This document shows positions 1-5,459 of a stretch of DNA of 5,492 bases, piece after piece. The notes under the pieces were generated by a model, which worked only from the letters and a program-made list of their open reading frames with translations, ran no database searches and was not told the DNA's origin. The DNA is from Desulfosporosinus sp. (GTDB taxonomy: Bacteria > Bacillota > Desulfitobacteriia > Desulfitobacteriales > Desulfitobacteriaceae): assembly GCA_003132105.1 (NCBI GenBank), contig PKWS01000261.1:1-5492 (forward strand). The letters run 5' to 3'. Numbering within the stretch: position 1 is the first letter of the stretch; each line of letters opens with the position of its first letter. The position numbers and the translations under genes were made by a program.

Positions 1-1409
1 TCCAACCGTTTAGGCTGTACATCGTGTTGATACTGTCCCACACCTACTGCTTTGGGTTCAATCTTCACCAATTCTGCGAGGGGATCTTGAAGCCGCCTGG
101 CAATGGACACTGCACTCCGCAAGGAAAGATCAAAGTCAGGAAATTCTTCGCCCGCTAATTTAGAAGCTGAATACACGGAGGCCCCAGCTTCGCTCACTAG
201 GATAAATTCGGTGGAAATCGCGTCTTCTCGAATCACTTCAGCCACGACTTCTTCTGTTTCCCTTGAGGCTGTCCCATTCCCGATGGCAATTATATTGGCA
301 TCATACTCAGCAATCGCCTTCCGCAAAATAGCTTTGGCTTCTTCTCGTTTGCTCTTTCCAGAATGAGGATAAATCACGCCAACTTGAAGGAGCTTTCCCG
401 TCTCATCGACAACCGCCCACTTACACCCTGTCCTGAATCCAGGATCGAGTCCCAGAACCATTTTCCCCCTAACTGGCGGCTGAAGTAAAAGCTGTCGTAG
501 ATTAGCCGCAAATACCTTTATCGCTTGTTCTTCTGCACGATCGGAAAGCTCAGCACGAACTTCCCGTTCAATGGAAGGCTCGATCAATCGCTTATACGCA
601 TCAAGTGCCGCTTTTTGGACCAACGAAGCACACGGTCCCGTCTTAACATAACGCAATTCAATAATTCTATGGAGGGTTTCTACCGGTGCTTCGATCTTGA
701 CGGATAAAAACTCTTCTTTTTCCCCACGGTTCAATGCCAAAATCCTATGCGGCGGAATCTTTCGCACAGGTTCCCGGTAATCATAATACATCTCGAAAGA
801 GGAGCGCTCTTTGGCTTTCTTCGCCACAGAAGCAGCCACCACATCCGCAATGCGGAAAGTCTCTTCCCTGATCCGTTTACGAAGGGTGGCATCATCCGCG
901 ATGGTTTCTGCGATAATATCCATCGCCCCAGCAAGAGCTTCCTCAGTAGAATTTACTTCTAACTCCTCATTCAAATACTTTTCTGCCTCTGCTTGGGGAT
1001 CTACTCTAACTCCAGGATATTGAGCTAACAACCACGTTGCCAAAGGCTCTAGGCCCTTTTCTTTGGCAATAGTTGCCCGCGTACGGCGTTTTTGCTTATA
1101 AGGTCGATAGAGATCTTCGATGTCTTGAAGCACAGTTGCCGCCGTAATTTGAGCAGACAGTTCTTCCGTAAGCTTTCCCTGTTCGTCAATCAGGCGCACT
1201 ACTTCCGTTTTCCGCTGTTCCAAACGTCGCAAATAGTCTAAACGCTCTACGATATCGCGCAGCACATTTTCATCAAGTTCCCCGGTTGCTTCCTTTCGGT
1301 AGCGGGCAATAAAAGGGATGGTATTTCCCCCATCCAATAAGTTTACCGCTTCTTTGACCTGGGTTATCTTTAGACCAAGTTCCTTAGCAATGACTTGATT
1401 TAATTCCAA
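1..1409 (-). CDS. tex: Tex family RNA-binding transcription accessory protein (3' part outside window)
   Basis: Cytoplasmic nucleic-acid-binding protein of the Tex/Spt6-like family, linked in other bacteria to transcription and RNA metabolism. An uninterrupted frame of 469 codons runs off the left edge; the family is usually about 720-780 residues, so the HhH and S1 domains lie outside. Visible landmarks in order: the N-terminal TIPFIARYRKE motif (residues 30-40); DIEDLYRPYKQKRRTRA (96-112); PPHRILALNRGE (219-230); and the YqgF/RNase H-like domain with LGLDPGFRTG (D322), IGNGTASRE (376-384), SEAGASVYSAS (406-416) and SIARRLQDPLAELVKIEPK (435-453), ending in VGVGQYQHDV (455-464). The start is taken as TTG at 1409-1407: it gives the family N-terminus MELNQVIAKELG, has GGGGAGG nine bases upstream, and no in-frame ATG lies near the N-terminus. 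It begins 4 nt after the DUF2225 stop codon, so coupled translation is likely. Family identity is very secure; the exact cellular role is known only from homologues. Confidence 0.97.
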   Translation of the reverse strand, partial: MELNQVIAKELGLKITQVKEAVNLLDGGNTIPFIARYRKEATGELDENVLRDIVERLDYLRRLEQRKTEVVRLIDEQGKLTEELSAQITAATVLQDIEDLYRPYKQKRRTRATIAKEKGLEPLATWLLAQYPGVRVDPQAEAEKYLNEELEVNSTEEALAGAMDIIAETIADDATLRKRIREETFRIADVVAASVAKKAKERSSFEMYYDYREPVRKIPPHRILALNRGEKEEFLSVKIEAPVETLHRIIELRYVKTGPCASLVQKAALDAYKRLIEPSIEREVRAELSDRAEEQAIKVFAANLRQLLLQPPVRGKMVLGLDPGFRTGCKWAVVDETGKLLQVGVIYPHSGKSKREEAKAILRKAIAEYDANIIAIGNGTASRETEEVVAEVIREDAISTEFILVSEAGASVYSASKLAGEEFPDFDLSLRSAVSIARRLQDPLAELVKIEPKAVGVGQYQHDVQPKRL

Positions 1410-1413
1410 AGGT

Positions 1414-2112
1414 TTATTCCTCCCCAATTTGACGCTTCTCTTCCACAGTCACTCTCCATTGTTCTCGTGCCATATTAACCATTTTCTGTTCGTCTTTGGC
1501 ATCTTTATGTTGAATGACTTTAGAAAAGTAAGATACCGCTTTTTGATATTCCCCCATGCGACGACTTAGCTCTCCAATCATAAACAGCACTTTTAACTCA
1601 GACATCGATGTGCCCACAAAATCCGAAAGAACAAACGATTCTTCATAAGCGTTAAGTGCCATTCCCATAAAACGCTTTTCTTGCTCCGAATTGTTTTCCG
1701 ACCGGTAGAGCCAGGCCAGCCGAAGACAAAGTCCTGCGAGAACGGCATTTTTTTCTTTCTTTAGAGACCCAGCTAAAATAGCCAGTTTATAGGATTCTAA
1801 CGCGTGTTGGATGTCCCTCACCTGACCAAAGTTCCTTTTTGTCCAATGCCCAGTAATTTGATCACGAATGATTTCCTTAGTTCCTTTTGGAAATTGTTTT
1901 GAAAACTCTTCGGAAAAGGAGAAACCACATTCTGGGCAGACATTAACAAAATACAAATGGGGATCATAATTTCCTTCTCGATAATGGGGGCAAAAGTCGC
2001 TGTCGACCTGATAGGGTATCGAAAAGCGCGAACGCACTCTCAACGAAGTAAATGGCTTATCGCAAAAAATACATGTCAATTTCTTTTCATAAAATGGTTC
2101 TAATTGTTGCAT
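1414..2112 (-). CDS. DUF2225 family protein: Cys4 zinc-site pattern plus TPR-like helices
   Basis: A 232-residue protein that I assign to the uncharacterised DUF2225 family; no biochemical function can be given. The N-terminal third has two CxxC pairs, C14-x2-C17 and C59-x2-C62, a spacing typical of a structural zinc site. C41 and H43 (FCPHY) between them are possible extra ligands. The conserved-looking FVNVCPECGFSFSEEF stretch (55-70) follows. From about residue 100 the protein is helical, with TPR-like segments near 104-160 and 174-205 (for example GEYQKAVSYFSKVI, 187-200), suggesting a protein-interaction role. There is no signal peptide or membrane segment, so it is probably cytoplasmic. 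The ATG start is backed by a perfect AGGAGG six bases upstream. It overlaps the aminotransferase by 13 nt and is followed 4 nt later by tex, so it belongs to that operon. Family call is secure; role unknown. Confidence 0.9.
   Translation of the reverse strand: MQQLEPFYEKKLTCIFCDKPFTSLRVRSRFSIPYQVDSDFCPHYREGNYDPHLYFVNVCPECGFSFSEEFSKQFPKGTKEIIRDQITGHWTKRNFGQVRDIQHALESYKLAILAGSLKKEKNAVLAGLCLRLAWLYRSENNSEQEKRFMGMALNAYEESFVLSDFVGTSMSELKVLFMIGELSRRMGEYQKAVSYFSKVIQHKDAKDEQKMVNMAREQWRVTVEEKRQIGEE
1419..1425 (-). promoter_or_regulatory. Ribosome binding site for tex, inside the end of the upstream gene
   Basis: The minus strand reads GGGGAGG here, with nine bases before the TTG at 1409. It lies within the last codons of the DUF2225 gene. 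It decides the tex start: another in-frame TTG at 1427-1425 overlaps this site and so could not use it. Confidence 0.7.
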
Positions 2113-3290
2113 ATTAATCCTCCTAGTGGCTTTAAAAACTGTTGAATTCGCCGAACTACTTCCCTCAGGACGCTTTCCTCTTGAACCATAGCCACCCGCA
2201 CATACCCCTCACCATACTCTCCAAAGCCTACCCCCGGCACCACAATTACACCCGCTTCACGGGCCAAAGCAATCGCGAAGGAAAATGAGTCCTGTTTAGT
2301 AGGCACAGGTGCCCAGATAAACATTGAACCCTGTGGAGTCGGCATGGCCCAACCAGCTAACGCACAGCCCTCTATCAGGAGATCGCGACGTCTCTGATAA
2401 GCGCTCCGATTTTCTTCAATTGAGTCCTGCGCAGATCTGAGTGCATAGGCCCCCGCTGTCAAGACCGGACGGAATACCCCATAATCGATATTCGCTTTGA
2501 GTTGAGAGAGAGTACTAATAGCCTCAGAATTTCCTACGACGAATCCTAAGCGCGCTCCCGCTAAGTTATACGTCTTGGAGACGGAATGGAATTCAACTCC
2601 CACTTCCTTTGCCCCTTGAGCTTGTAAAAAACTCACAGGCCTATACCCTTCAAACGCCAATTCGGAATAAGCTGCATCATGACAGATGAGAAGATCATTC
2701 TCTTTAGCAAACTCCACGACGTCCTCAAAAAATGAAAGTGGCGCCACTGCTGCAGTGGGGTTATTCGGATAATTCAAGAACATTAGTTTTGCTTTCCGGG
2801 CTATGTCAGGATCAATCTTGCTAAGATCTGGTAAAAAACCATTTTTCTCTAATAGTGGGACCGCAACTTTCTCCCCACCGGCTAGCATCAGACCAGCGGT
2901 ATAAATCGGATACCCTGGATCGGGAATTAGTGCCAAATCGCCTGGATCAATATAAGCTAAGAAAATGTGAGCCAGTCCATCCTGAGAACCCATTAGAGGC
3001 AGTACCTCAGTTTCGGGATTCAGCGTCACTCCGAATCGTTCTAGATACCATGCCGCACAGGCCTTGCGGAATTCTTCTGTTCCTCGAGTTAGGGTATACC
3101 CATATTGGGTTTCGTCAAATACCGCCTGACTGAGAACCTGGCGGATTTCTATCGCTGGGGCTCGGTCTGGACTGCCTATGCTAAGATTAATTAGATGTTT
3201 TCCTGCTTTTTCCAATTCAAGTCTCAAGTTGTCCATTTCGCTAAAAACTGACGCTCCTAAACAGTCTAGACGTTTCGATGGTATTAGCAT
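2100..3290 (-). CDS. Class I/II PLP-dependent aminotransferase, LL-diaminopimelate aminotransferase-like
   Basis: A cytoplasmic fold-type I aminotransferase of 396 residues, a normal length. Catalytic landmarks: the substrate-arm region with INLSIGSPD (34-42); the phosphate-binding loop MGSQDGLAH (100-108); NYPNNPTAA (173-181), whose N177 matches the Asn contacting the PLP hydroxyl; HDAAYSE (204-210), whose D205 pairs with the pyridine nitrogen and Y208 with the PLP oxygen; the Schiff-base lysine K239 in HSVSKTYNLAGARLGF (235-250), with phosphate-binding R247; and R365 in YVRVA for the substrate carboxylate. GSMFIWAPVP (321-330) and VIVVPGVGFGEYGEGYVR (348-365) are typical of the DapL/AspC-like subgroup. 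The reaction is amino-group transfer between an amino acid and a 2-oxo acid; DapL would act in lysine/peptidoglycan precursor synthesis, but the substrate cannot be fixed from sequence. The ATG is preceded by AAGGAG with about eight bases of spacing. It is the first gene of an operon with DUF2225 and tex. An alternative is a broad-specificity aspartate/aromatic aminotransferase. Confidence 0.93.
   Translation of the reverse strand: MLIPSKRLDCLGASVFSEMDNLRLELEKAGKHLINLSIGSPDRAPAIEIRQVLSQAVFDETQYGYTLTRGTEEFRKACAAWYLERFGVTLNPETEVLPLMGSQDGLAHIFLAYIDPGDLALIPDPGYPIYTAGLMLAGGEKVAVPLLEKNGFLPDLSKIDPDIARKAKLMFLNYPNNPTAAVAPLSFFEDVVEFAKENDLLICHDAAYSELAFEGYRPVSFLQAQGAKEVGVEFHSVSKTYNLAGARLGFVVGNSEAISTLSQLKANIDYGVFRPVLTAGAYALRSAQDSIEENRSAYQRRRDLLIEGCALAGWAMPTPQGSMFIWAPVPTKQDSFSFAIALAREAGVIVVPGVGFGEYGEGYVRVAMVQEESVLREVVRRIQQFLKPLGGLICNN
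2119..2124 (-). promoter_or_regulatory. Ribosome binding site for the DUF2225 gene
   Basis: The minus strand reads AGGAGG, six bases before the ATG at 2112. It lies inside the 3' end of the aminotransferase gene, so this gene has its own strong initiation site despite the 13-nt overlap. Confidence 0.8.
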
Positions 3291-3298
3291 GTTTTGTT

Positions 3299-3304
3299 CT
3301 CCTT
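3299..3304 (-). promoter_or_regulatory. Ribosome binding site for the aminotransferase
   Basis: The minus strand reads AAGGAG, with eight bases before the ATG at 3290. It supports this start over internal methionines. Confidence 0.75.
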
Positions 3305-3354
3305 ATTTGCACTCAGACGGACTATTTCCTACTTACTTCCGGGGCCATAGCTAT

Positions 3355-3363
3355 AATATACCA
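3355..3363 (-). promoter_or_regulatory. Putative extended -10 promoter for the aminotransferase-DUF2225-tex operon
   Basis: The minus strand reads TGGTATATT, a TGn extension followed by a hexamer matching TATAAT at five of six positions. It sits about 65 bases upstream of the aminotransferase ATG, in an AT-rich stretch. I see no good -35 hexamer at normal spacing, which extended -10 promoters can tolerate. Transcription would begin near 3348, leaving a leader of about 58 nt that excludes the hairpin cluster. Assignment by motif only. Confidence 0.4.
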
Positions 3364-3422
3364 TCTTCTTAATCTAACTGCTTAGTAAAATCGCAAAACA
3401 TCTTATTGTTCCAATCTGTTAG

Positions 3423-3446
3423 ACACCCATTTTTACAAGTGGGTGT
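3423..3446. repeat. Hairpin 1: stem of 7 perfect pairs, extendable to 10
   Basis: ACACCCA (3423-3429) pairs with TGGGTGT (3440-3446). As plus-strand RNA the stem extends by a U-G and two U-A pairs to ten pairs with loop UUAC. As minus-strand RNA the same position is an A-C mismatch, so the plus strand folds slightly better. Confidence 0.75.
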
Positions 3447-3448
3447 AG

Positions 3449-3476
3449 TACCCCGTACTCTGCTTCGGCGGGGGTA
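3449..3476. repeat. Hairpin 2: GC-rich stem with a UUCG loop on the plus strand
   Basis: TACCCC (3449-3454) pairs with GGGGTA (3471-3476). Inside it, TGC (3461-3463) and GCG (3468-3470) close a TTCG loop (3464-3467), leaving GTACTC (3455-3460) as a one-sided bulge. C(UUCG)G is an exceptionally stable RNA tetraloop and exists only if the plus strand is transcribed. Confidence 0.6.
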
Positions 3477-3494
3477 GACTCCCCCACCGGAGTC
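3477..3494. repeat. Hairpin 3: perfect 6-bp stem
   Basis: GACTCC (3477-3482) and GGAGTC (3489-3494) flank the six-base loop CCCACC. It directly abuts hairpin 2 with no spacer, which would allow coaxial stacking. Its C-rich stretch can alternatively pair with the G-run of hairpin 2. Confidence 0.7.
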
Positions 3495-3499
3495 TCGAT

Positions 3500-3517
3500 G
3501 TTCAACTTTAGTTGAAC
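3500..3517. repeat. Hairpin 4: perfect GTTCAAC/GTTGAAC inverted repeat
   Basis: GTTCAAC (3500-3506) and GTTGAAC (3511-3517) flank TTTA; counting the T-A inside, the stem is eight pairs. It lies 14 bases downstream of the permease stop codon on the minus strand. No T-run follows on either strand, so a Rho-independent terminator is not supported. Confidence 0.8.
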
Positions 3518-3530
3518 GAGTTCACTAAGC

Positions 3531-4673
3531 TTAATCTAAATTTTTCTTAAACTTTTTAGCTGCGATGGCCAACAAAATAATTGCAAAAGCACATAACGTT
3601 AGTGTGTCCTGCCAAAGATACTGGATCCCCACCCCTTTGAGGAAGATACCCCGCACGATTTCCAGAAAATAAGTTAGCGGTAATAGCCCGCCCAAGAGTT
3701 GCAACAACCTAGGCATTGTTTCCCTAGGAAAGACAAAACCAGATAAAAGGATGGACGGCAAGATCAGGATGAACGTCATTTGCATGGCCTGGAGCTGAGT
3801 CTTAGCAACGCTGGAGATCAAAAGTCCGATCGCTAGAATGGTAAACAAGAAAATAGTGGACAAGAGGACAAGGAGCGGAATGCTTCCTATCGGCACAACT
3901 CCAAACCAGAAAATTCCAGTTGCCAGAATCAGGGACAGTGACACAAATCCGATGAACACGAATGGCAGGAGCTTACCCATTAGCAATTCCAGGGAGCGGA
4001 TAGGGGTCACTACCAATTGCTCCATAGTGCCACGTTCCTTTTCCCGTACAATGGAAAACGAGGTCAACATGGCTATCACATTTTGCAGGATTAAACCGAT
4101 TAAGGCGGGAATGTTAAAGATCAACGATTTCATATCTGGATTATACCAGACCCTAGTCTCAATATTGAGAGGTGTGCCCATACTTCCAGCCGTGCCCATG
4201 GCGACAAGGCGTTCATTTTGAAGCTGCAGCGATTTATTCAGACCCAGCATTTGAACCGCGGACATCGCTGCCCGCGCTACGGTGGGATCTGACCCGTCCA
4301 CCAAAACCTGAACGTTGGCCTGAACATTTCCCTGTAAATTTTTTCCGTAATTCGGTGGGATGATGACTGCCACCCTGGCTTTTCCACTGTCCAGGTAGTC
4401 GGCAATCTGCTTATAGCCCTGAACGAAATTATCGGGGTTCAAATACTGGGTGTTACGCAACGAAGTAATAAAATCCCTGCTATCGGTCGTTTGCGATTGG
4501 TCCCAAACCACCGTAGGAAGGTGCTCCACATCCGTGTTCACCGCATAGCCAAACAAGAGGAGCATCCCGATCGGCATGCCAATAGACATGACTAAGCTGG
4601 CACGGTCCCGCAGGATGTGAATGAACTCCTTTTTCAATACCGCTATAAACCGCACCCAGGAAAATCGTTGCAT
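3531..4673 (-). CDS. ABC-2 type transporter permease, YbhS/YbhR-like
   Basis: Membrane subunit of an ABC exporter, 380 residues, the usual length for this family. The layout is typical: a cytoplasmic amphipathic start with LKKEFIHILRDRASL (13-27), a first membrane helix near 28-46, a large extracytoplasmic domain (about 47-182), then five further hydrophobic segments near 184-208, 233-257, 264-288, 297-316 and 357-372, and a basic tail KKFKKNLD. Family landmarks are WYNPDMKS (176-183), REKERGTMEQLVVTPI (210-225) in the cytoplasmic loop that couples to the ATPase, LSGFVFPRETMP (310-321) and LTYFLEIVRGIFLKG (333-347). It starts at the ATG overlapping the ATPase stop (TAATG), with AAGGAGG nine bases upstream. 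Homologues export drugs, cholate-like compounds or other small hydrophobics; the substrate here is unknown. Only one permease is visible, so it must either form a homodimer or pair with a second one not present downstream. Confidence 0.95.
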   Translation of the reverse strand: MQRFSWVRFIAVLKKEFIHILRDRASLVMSIGMPIGMLLLFGYAVNTDVEHLPTVVWDQSQTTDSRDFITSLRNTQYLNPDNFVQGYKQIADYLDSGKARVAVIIPPNYGKNLQGNVQANVQVLVDGSDPTVARAAMSAVQMLGLNKSLQLQNERLVAMGTAGSMGTPLNIETRVWYNPDMKSLIFNIPALIGLILQNVIAMLTSFSIVREKERGTMEQLVVTPIRSLELLMGKLLPFVFIGFVSLSLILATGIFWFGVVPIGSIPLLVLLSTIFLFTILAIGLLISSVAKTQLQAMQMTFILILPSILLSGFVFPRETMPRLLQLLGGLLPLTYFLEIVRGIFLKGVGIQYLWQDTLTLCAFAIILLAIAAKKFKKNLD

Positions 4674-5446
4674 TAGCCTCGCCCTCCTTTTTTAATCGTA
4701 AGGTTTCGAGGGTCATCCGAAGCTTCATTTTCGACATAATAAATGAAGAGATCGTCCAGATTATCCTTTGCTTCTCTTTTCTTCATCTCCTCCGGCGAGC
4801 CAAATGCAATTAACCTCCCGTAGAAGACAAAGCCCAAAAAATCACAGGTGGCAGCTTCATCCATATAGTGGGTACTGACCAACACGGTCATTCCTTCTTT
4901 GGCCAGTTGATGGATCAAATCCCAAAAAACTCGTCGGGAGACCGGATCCACCCCAGACGTCGGCTCATCCAAGATGAGCAGTTGTGGATTATGCAGTAAA
5001 GCGCAGGCTAAAGCCACCCGTTGCTTCCAGCCACCGGAGAGGGAAGAGACCAGTTGCGACGTTCTGTCCCCCAAGTCGATCAGTTCAATCACCCGCGTTT
5101 TCTCAGCTCGAGCGATTTTCCCTCGTAGACTGTACACCCCAGCATAAAAATTAAGATTCTCGCCCACAGTTAGATCTTCATACAGGCTAAACTTTTGGGA
5201 CATATAACCGATCCGTTGTTTGATTTCCTCGGGCTGAGTCAGAACGTCAAAACCAAGCACAGTCGCTTGACCCTCTGTAGGCAGCAAGACTCCGCACAAC
5301 ATACGAATGATGGTCGTCTTACCGGCCCCATTCGGTCCTACAAAACCCAATATTGTCCCGGGAGGGATCTGAAAGGTTACCCCTTGAACCGCTGTGTATG
5401 TGCCAAACCGTTTGCCCAGGCCCTGGCAATCAATGGCCAGATTCAT
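4673..5446 (-). CDS. ABC transporter ATP-binding protein, YbhF/DrrA-like
   Basis: Cytoplasmic ATPase that drives the adjacent permease. Residues are counted from the preferred ATG start (257 residues). Motifs in order: Walker A GPNGAGKTT (37-45, K43), Q-loop YMSQ (Q84), signature LSGGWKQR (136-143), Walker B LLILDEP (156-162, D160 and E161), D-loop SGVD (164-167) and H-loop STHYMDEA (H193). LSGGW in place of LSGGQ is a regular variant in this exporter subgroup, not a defect. A C-terminal extension of about 35 residues follows the core. Start choice: an in-frame GTG at 5455-5453 would add three residues, but the AGGAG at 5455-5459 overlaps it, while the same site is eight bases from the ATG at 5446. 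I therefore use the ATG. The stop shares one base with the permease ATG. The gene begins 13 nt after the upstream adaptor stop, so it is part of the same operon. Confidence 0.95.
   Translation of the reverse strand: MNLAIDCQGLGKRFGTYTAVQGVTFQIPPGTILGFVGPNGAGKTTIIRMLCGVLLPTEGQATVLGFDVLTQPEEIKQRIGYMSQKFSLYEDLTVGENLNFYAGVYSLRGKIARAEKTRVIELIDLGDRTSQLVSSLSGGWKQRVALACALLHNPQLLILDEPTSGVDPVSRRVFWDLIHQLAKEGMTVLVSTHYMDEAATCDFLGFVFYGRLIAFGSPEEMKKREAKDNLDDLFIYYVENEASDDPRNLTIKKGGRG
4683..4689 (-). promoter_or_regulatory. Ribosome binding site for the permease
   Basis: The minus strand reads AAGGAGG, with nine bases before the ATG at 4673. It lies within the last codons of the ATPase gene, giving efficient re-initiation at the TAATG overlap. 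Confidence 0.75.
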
Positions 5447-5454
5447 TGTCCTCA

Positions 5455-5459
5455 CTCCT
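5455..5459 (-). promoter_or_regulatory. Ribosome binding site that decides the ATPase start
   Basis: AGGAG on the minus strand is eight bases from the ATG at 5446 but overlaps the alternative GTG at 5455. It follows directly after the stop codon of the upstream gene. Confidence 0.7.

Larger units (their letters stand above)
3423..3525. repeat. Cluster of consecutive hairpins, possible small palindromic element or structured RNA
   Basis: Four inverted-repeat stems lie almost end to end in about 100 bases between the permease stop and the aminotransferase promoter: 3423-3446, 3449-3476, 3477-3494 and 3500-3517. On the plus strand the last stem is followed by GAGTTCAC (3518-3525). No stem is followed by a run of T on either strand, so this is not a row of ordinary terminators. 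No open reading frame of note occurs. The layout of a hairpin at each end, with TTCAC just after the last one, resembles ends of IS200/IS605-type elements and their non-autonomous derivatives. That resemblance is from memory of the family, not from a database match. The alternatives are a structured non-coding RNA or a REP-like intergenic repeat. Structure is certain; identity is not. Confidence 0.6.

Noticed and set aside
103..1023. Several short open frames on both strands inside the left 1.4 kb
   Set aside because: They lie within the unbroken tex frame, which has clear family motifs throughout; none resembles a known protein and none has a convincing RBS.
5..1409. Frameshift or pseudogene in tex
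   Set aside because: The minus-strand frame was translated codon by codon from 1409 to the left edge and is continuous, with conserved motifs in order.
3178..3372. A 64-codon plus-strand frame spanning the aminotransferase start
   Set aside because: Largely antisense to the aminotransferase N-terminus; composition and lack of RBS argue against a gene.
3423..3517. CRISPR array
   Set aside because: The stems are different from one another; there are no direct repeats with regular spacers.
3500..3530. Rho-independent terminator for the exporter operon
   Set aside because: The hairpin is strong, but the minus strand continues ATCGAGACT with no U-tract, so the canonical signature is missing.
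3291..3530. T-box or known amino-acid riboswitch ahead of the aminotransferase
   Set aside because: No T-box consensus (such as GGTGGTACCGCG), no terminator with a U-tract, and the hairpins probably lie upstream of the likely transcription start.
3838..4363. Plus-strand frames of 127 and 63 codons opposite the permease
   Set aside because: Antisense shadows of a well-defined membrane protein gene; no recognisable domain or initiation site.
4480..4737. An 85-codon minus-strand frame across the ATPase-permease junction
   Set aside because: It overlaps two well-supported genes in another frame and has no family features.
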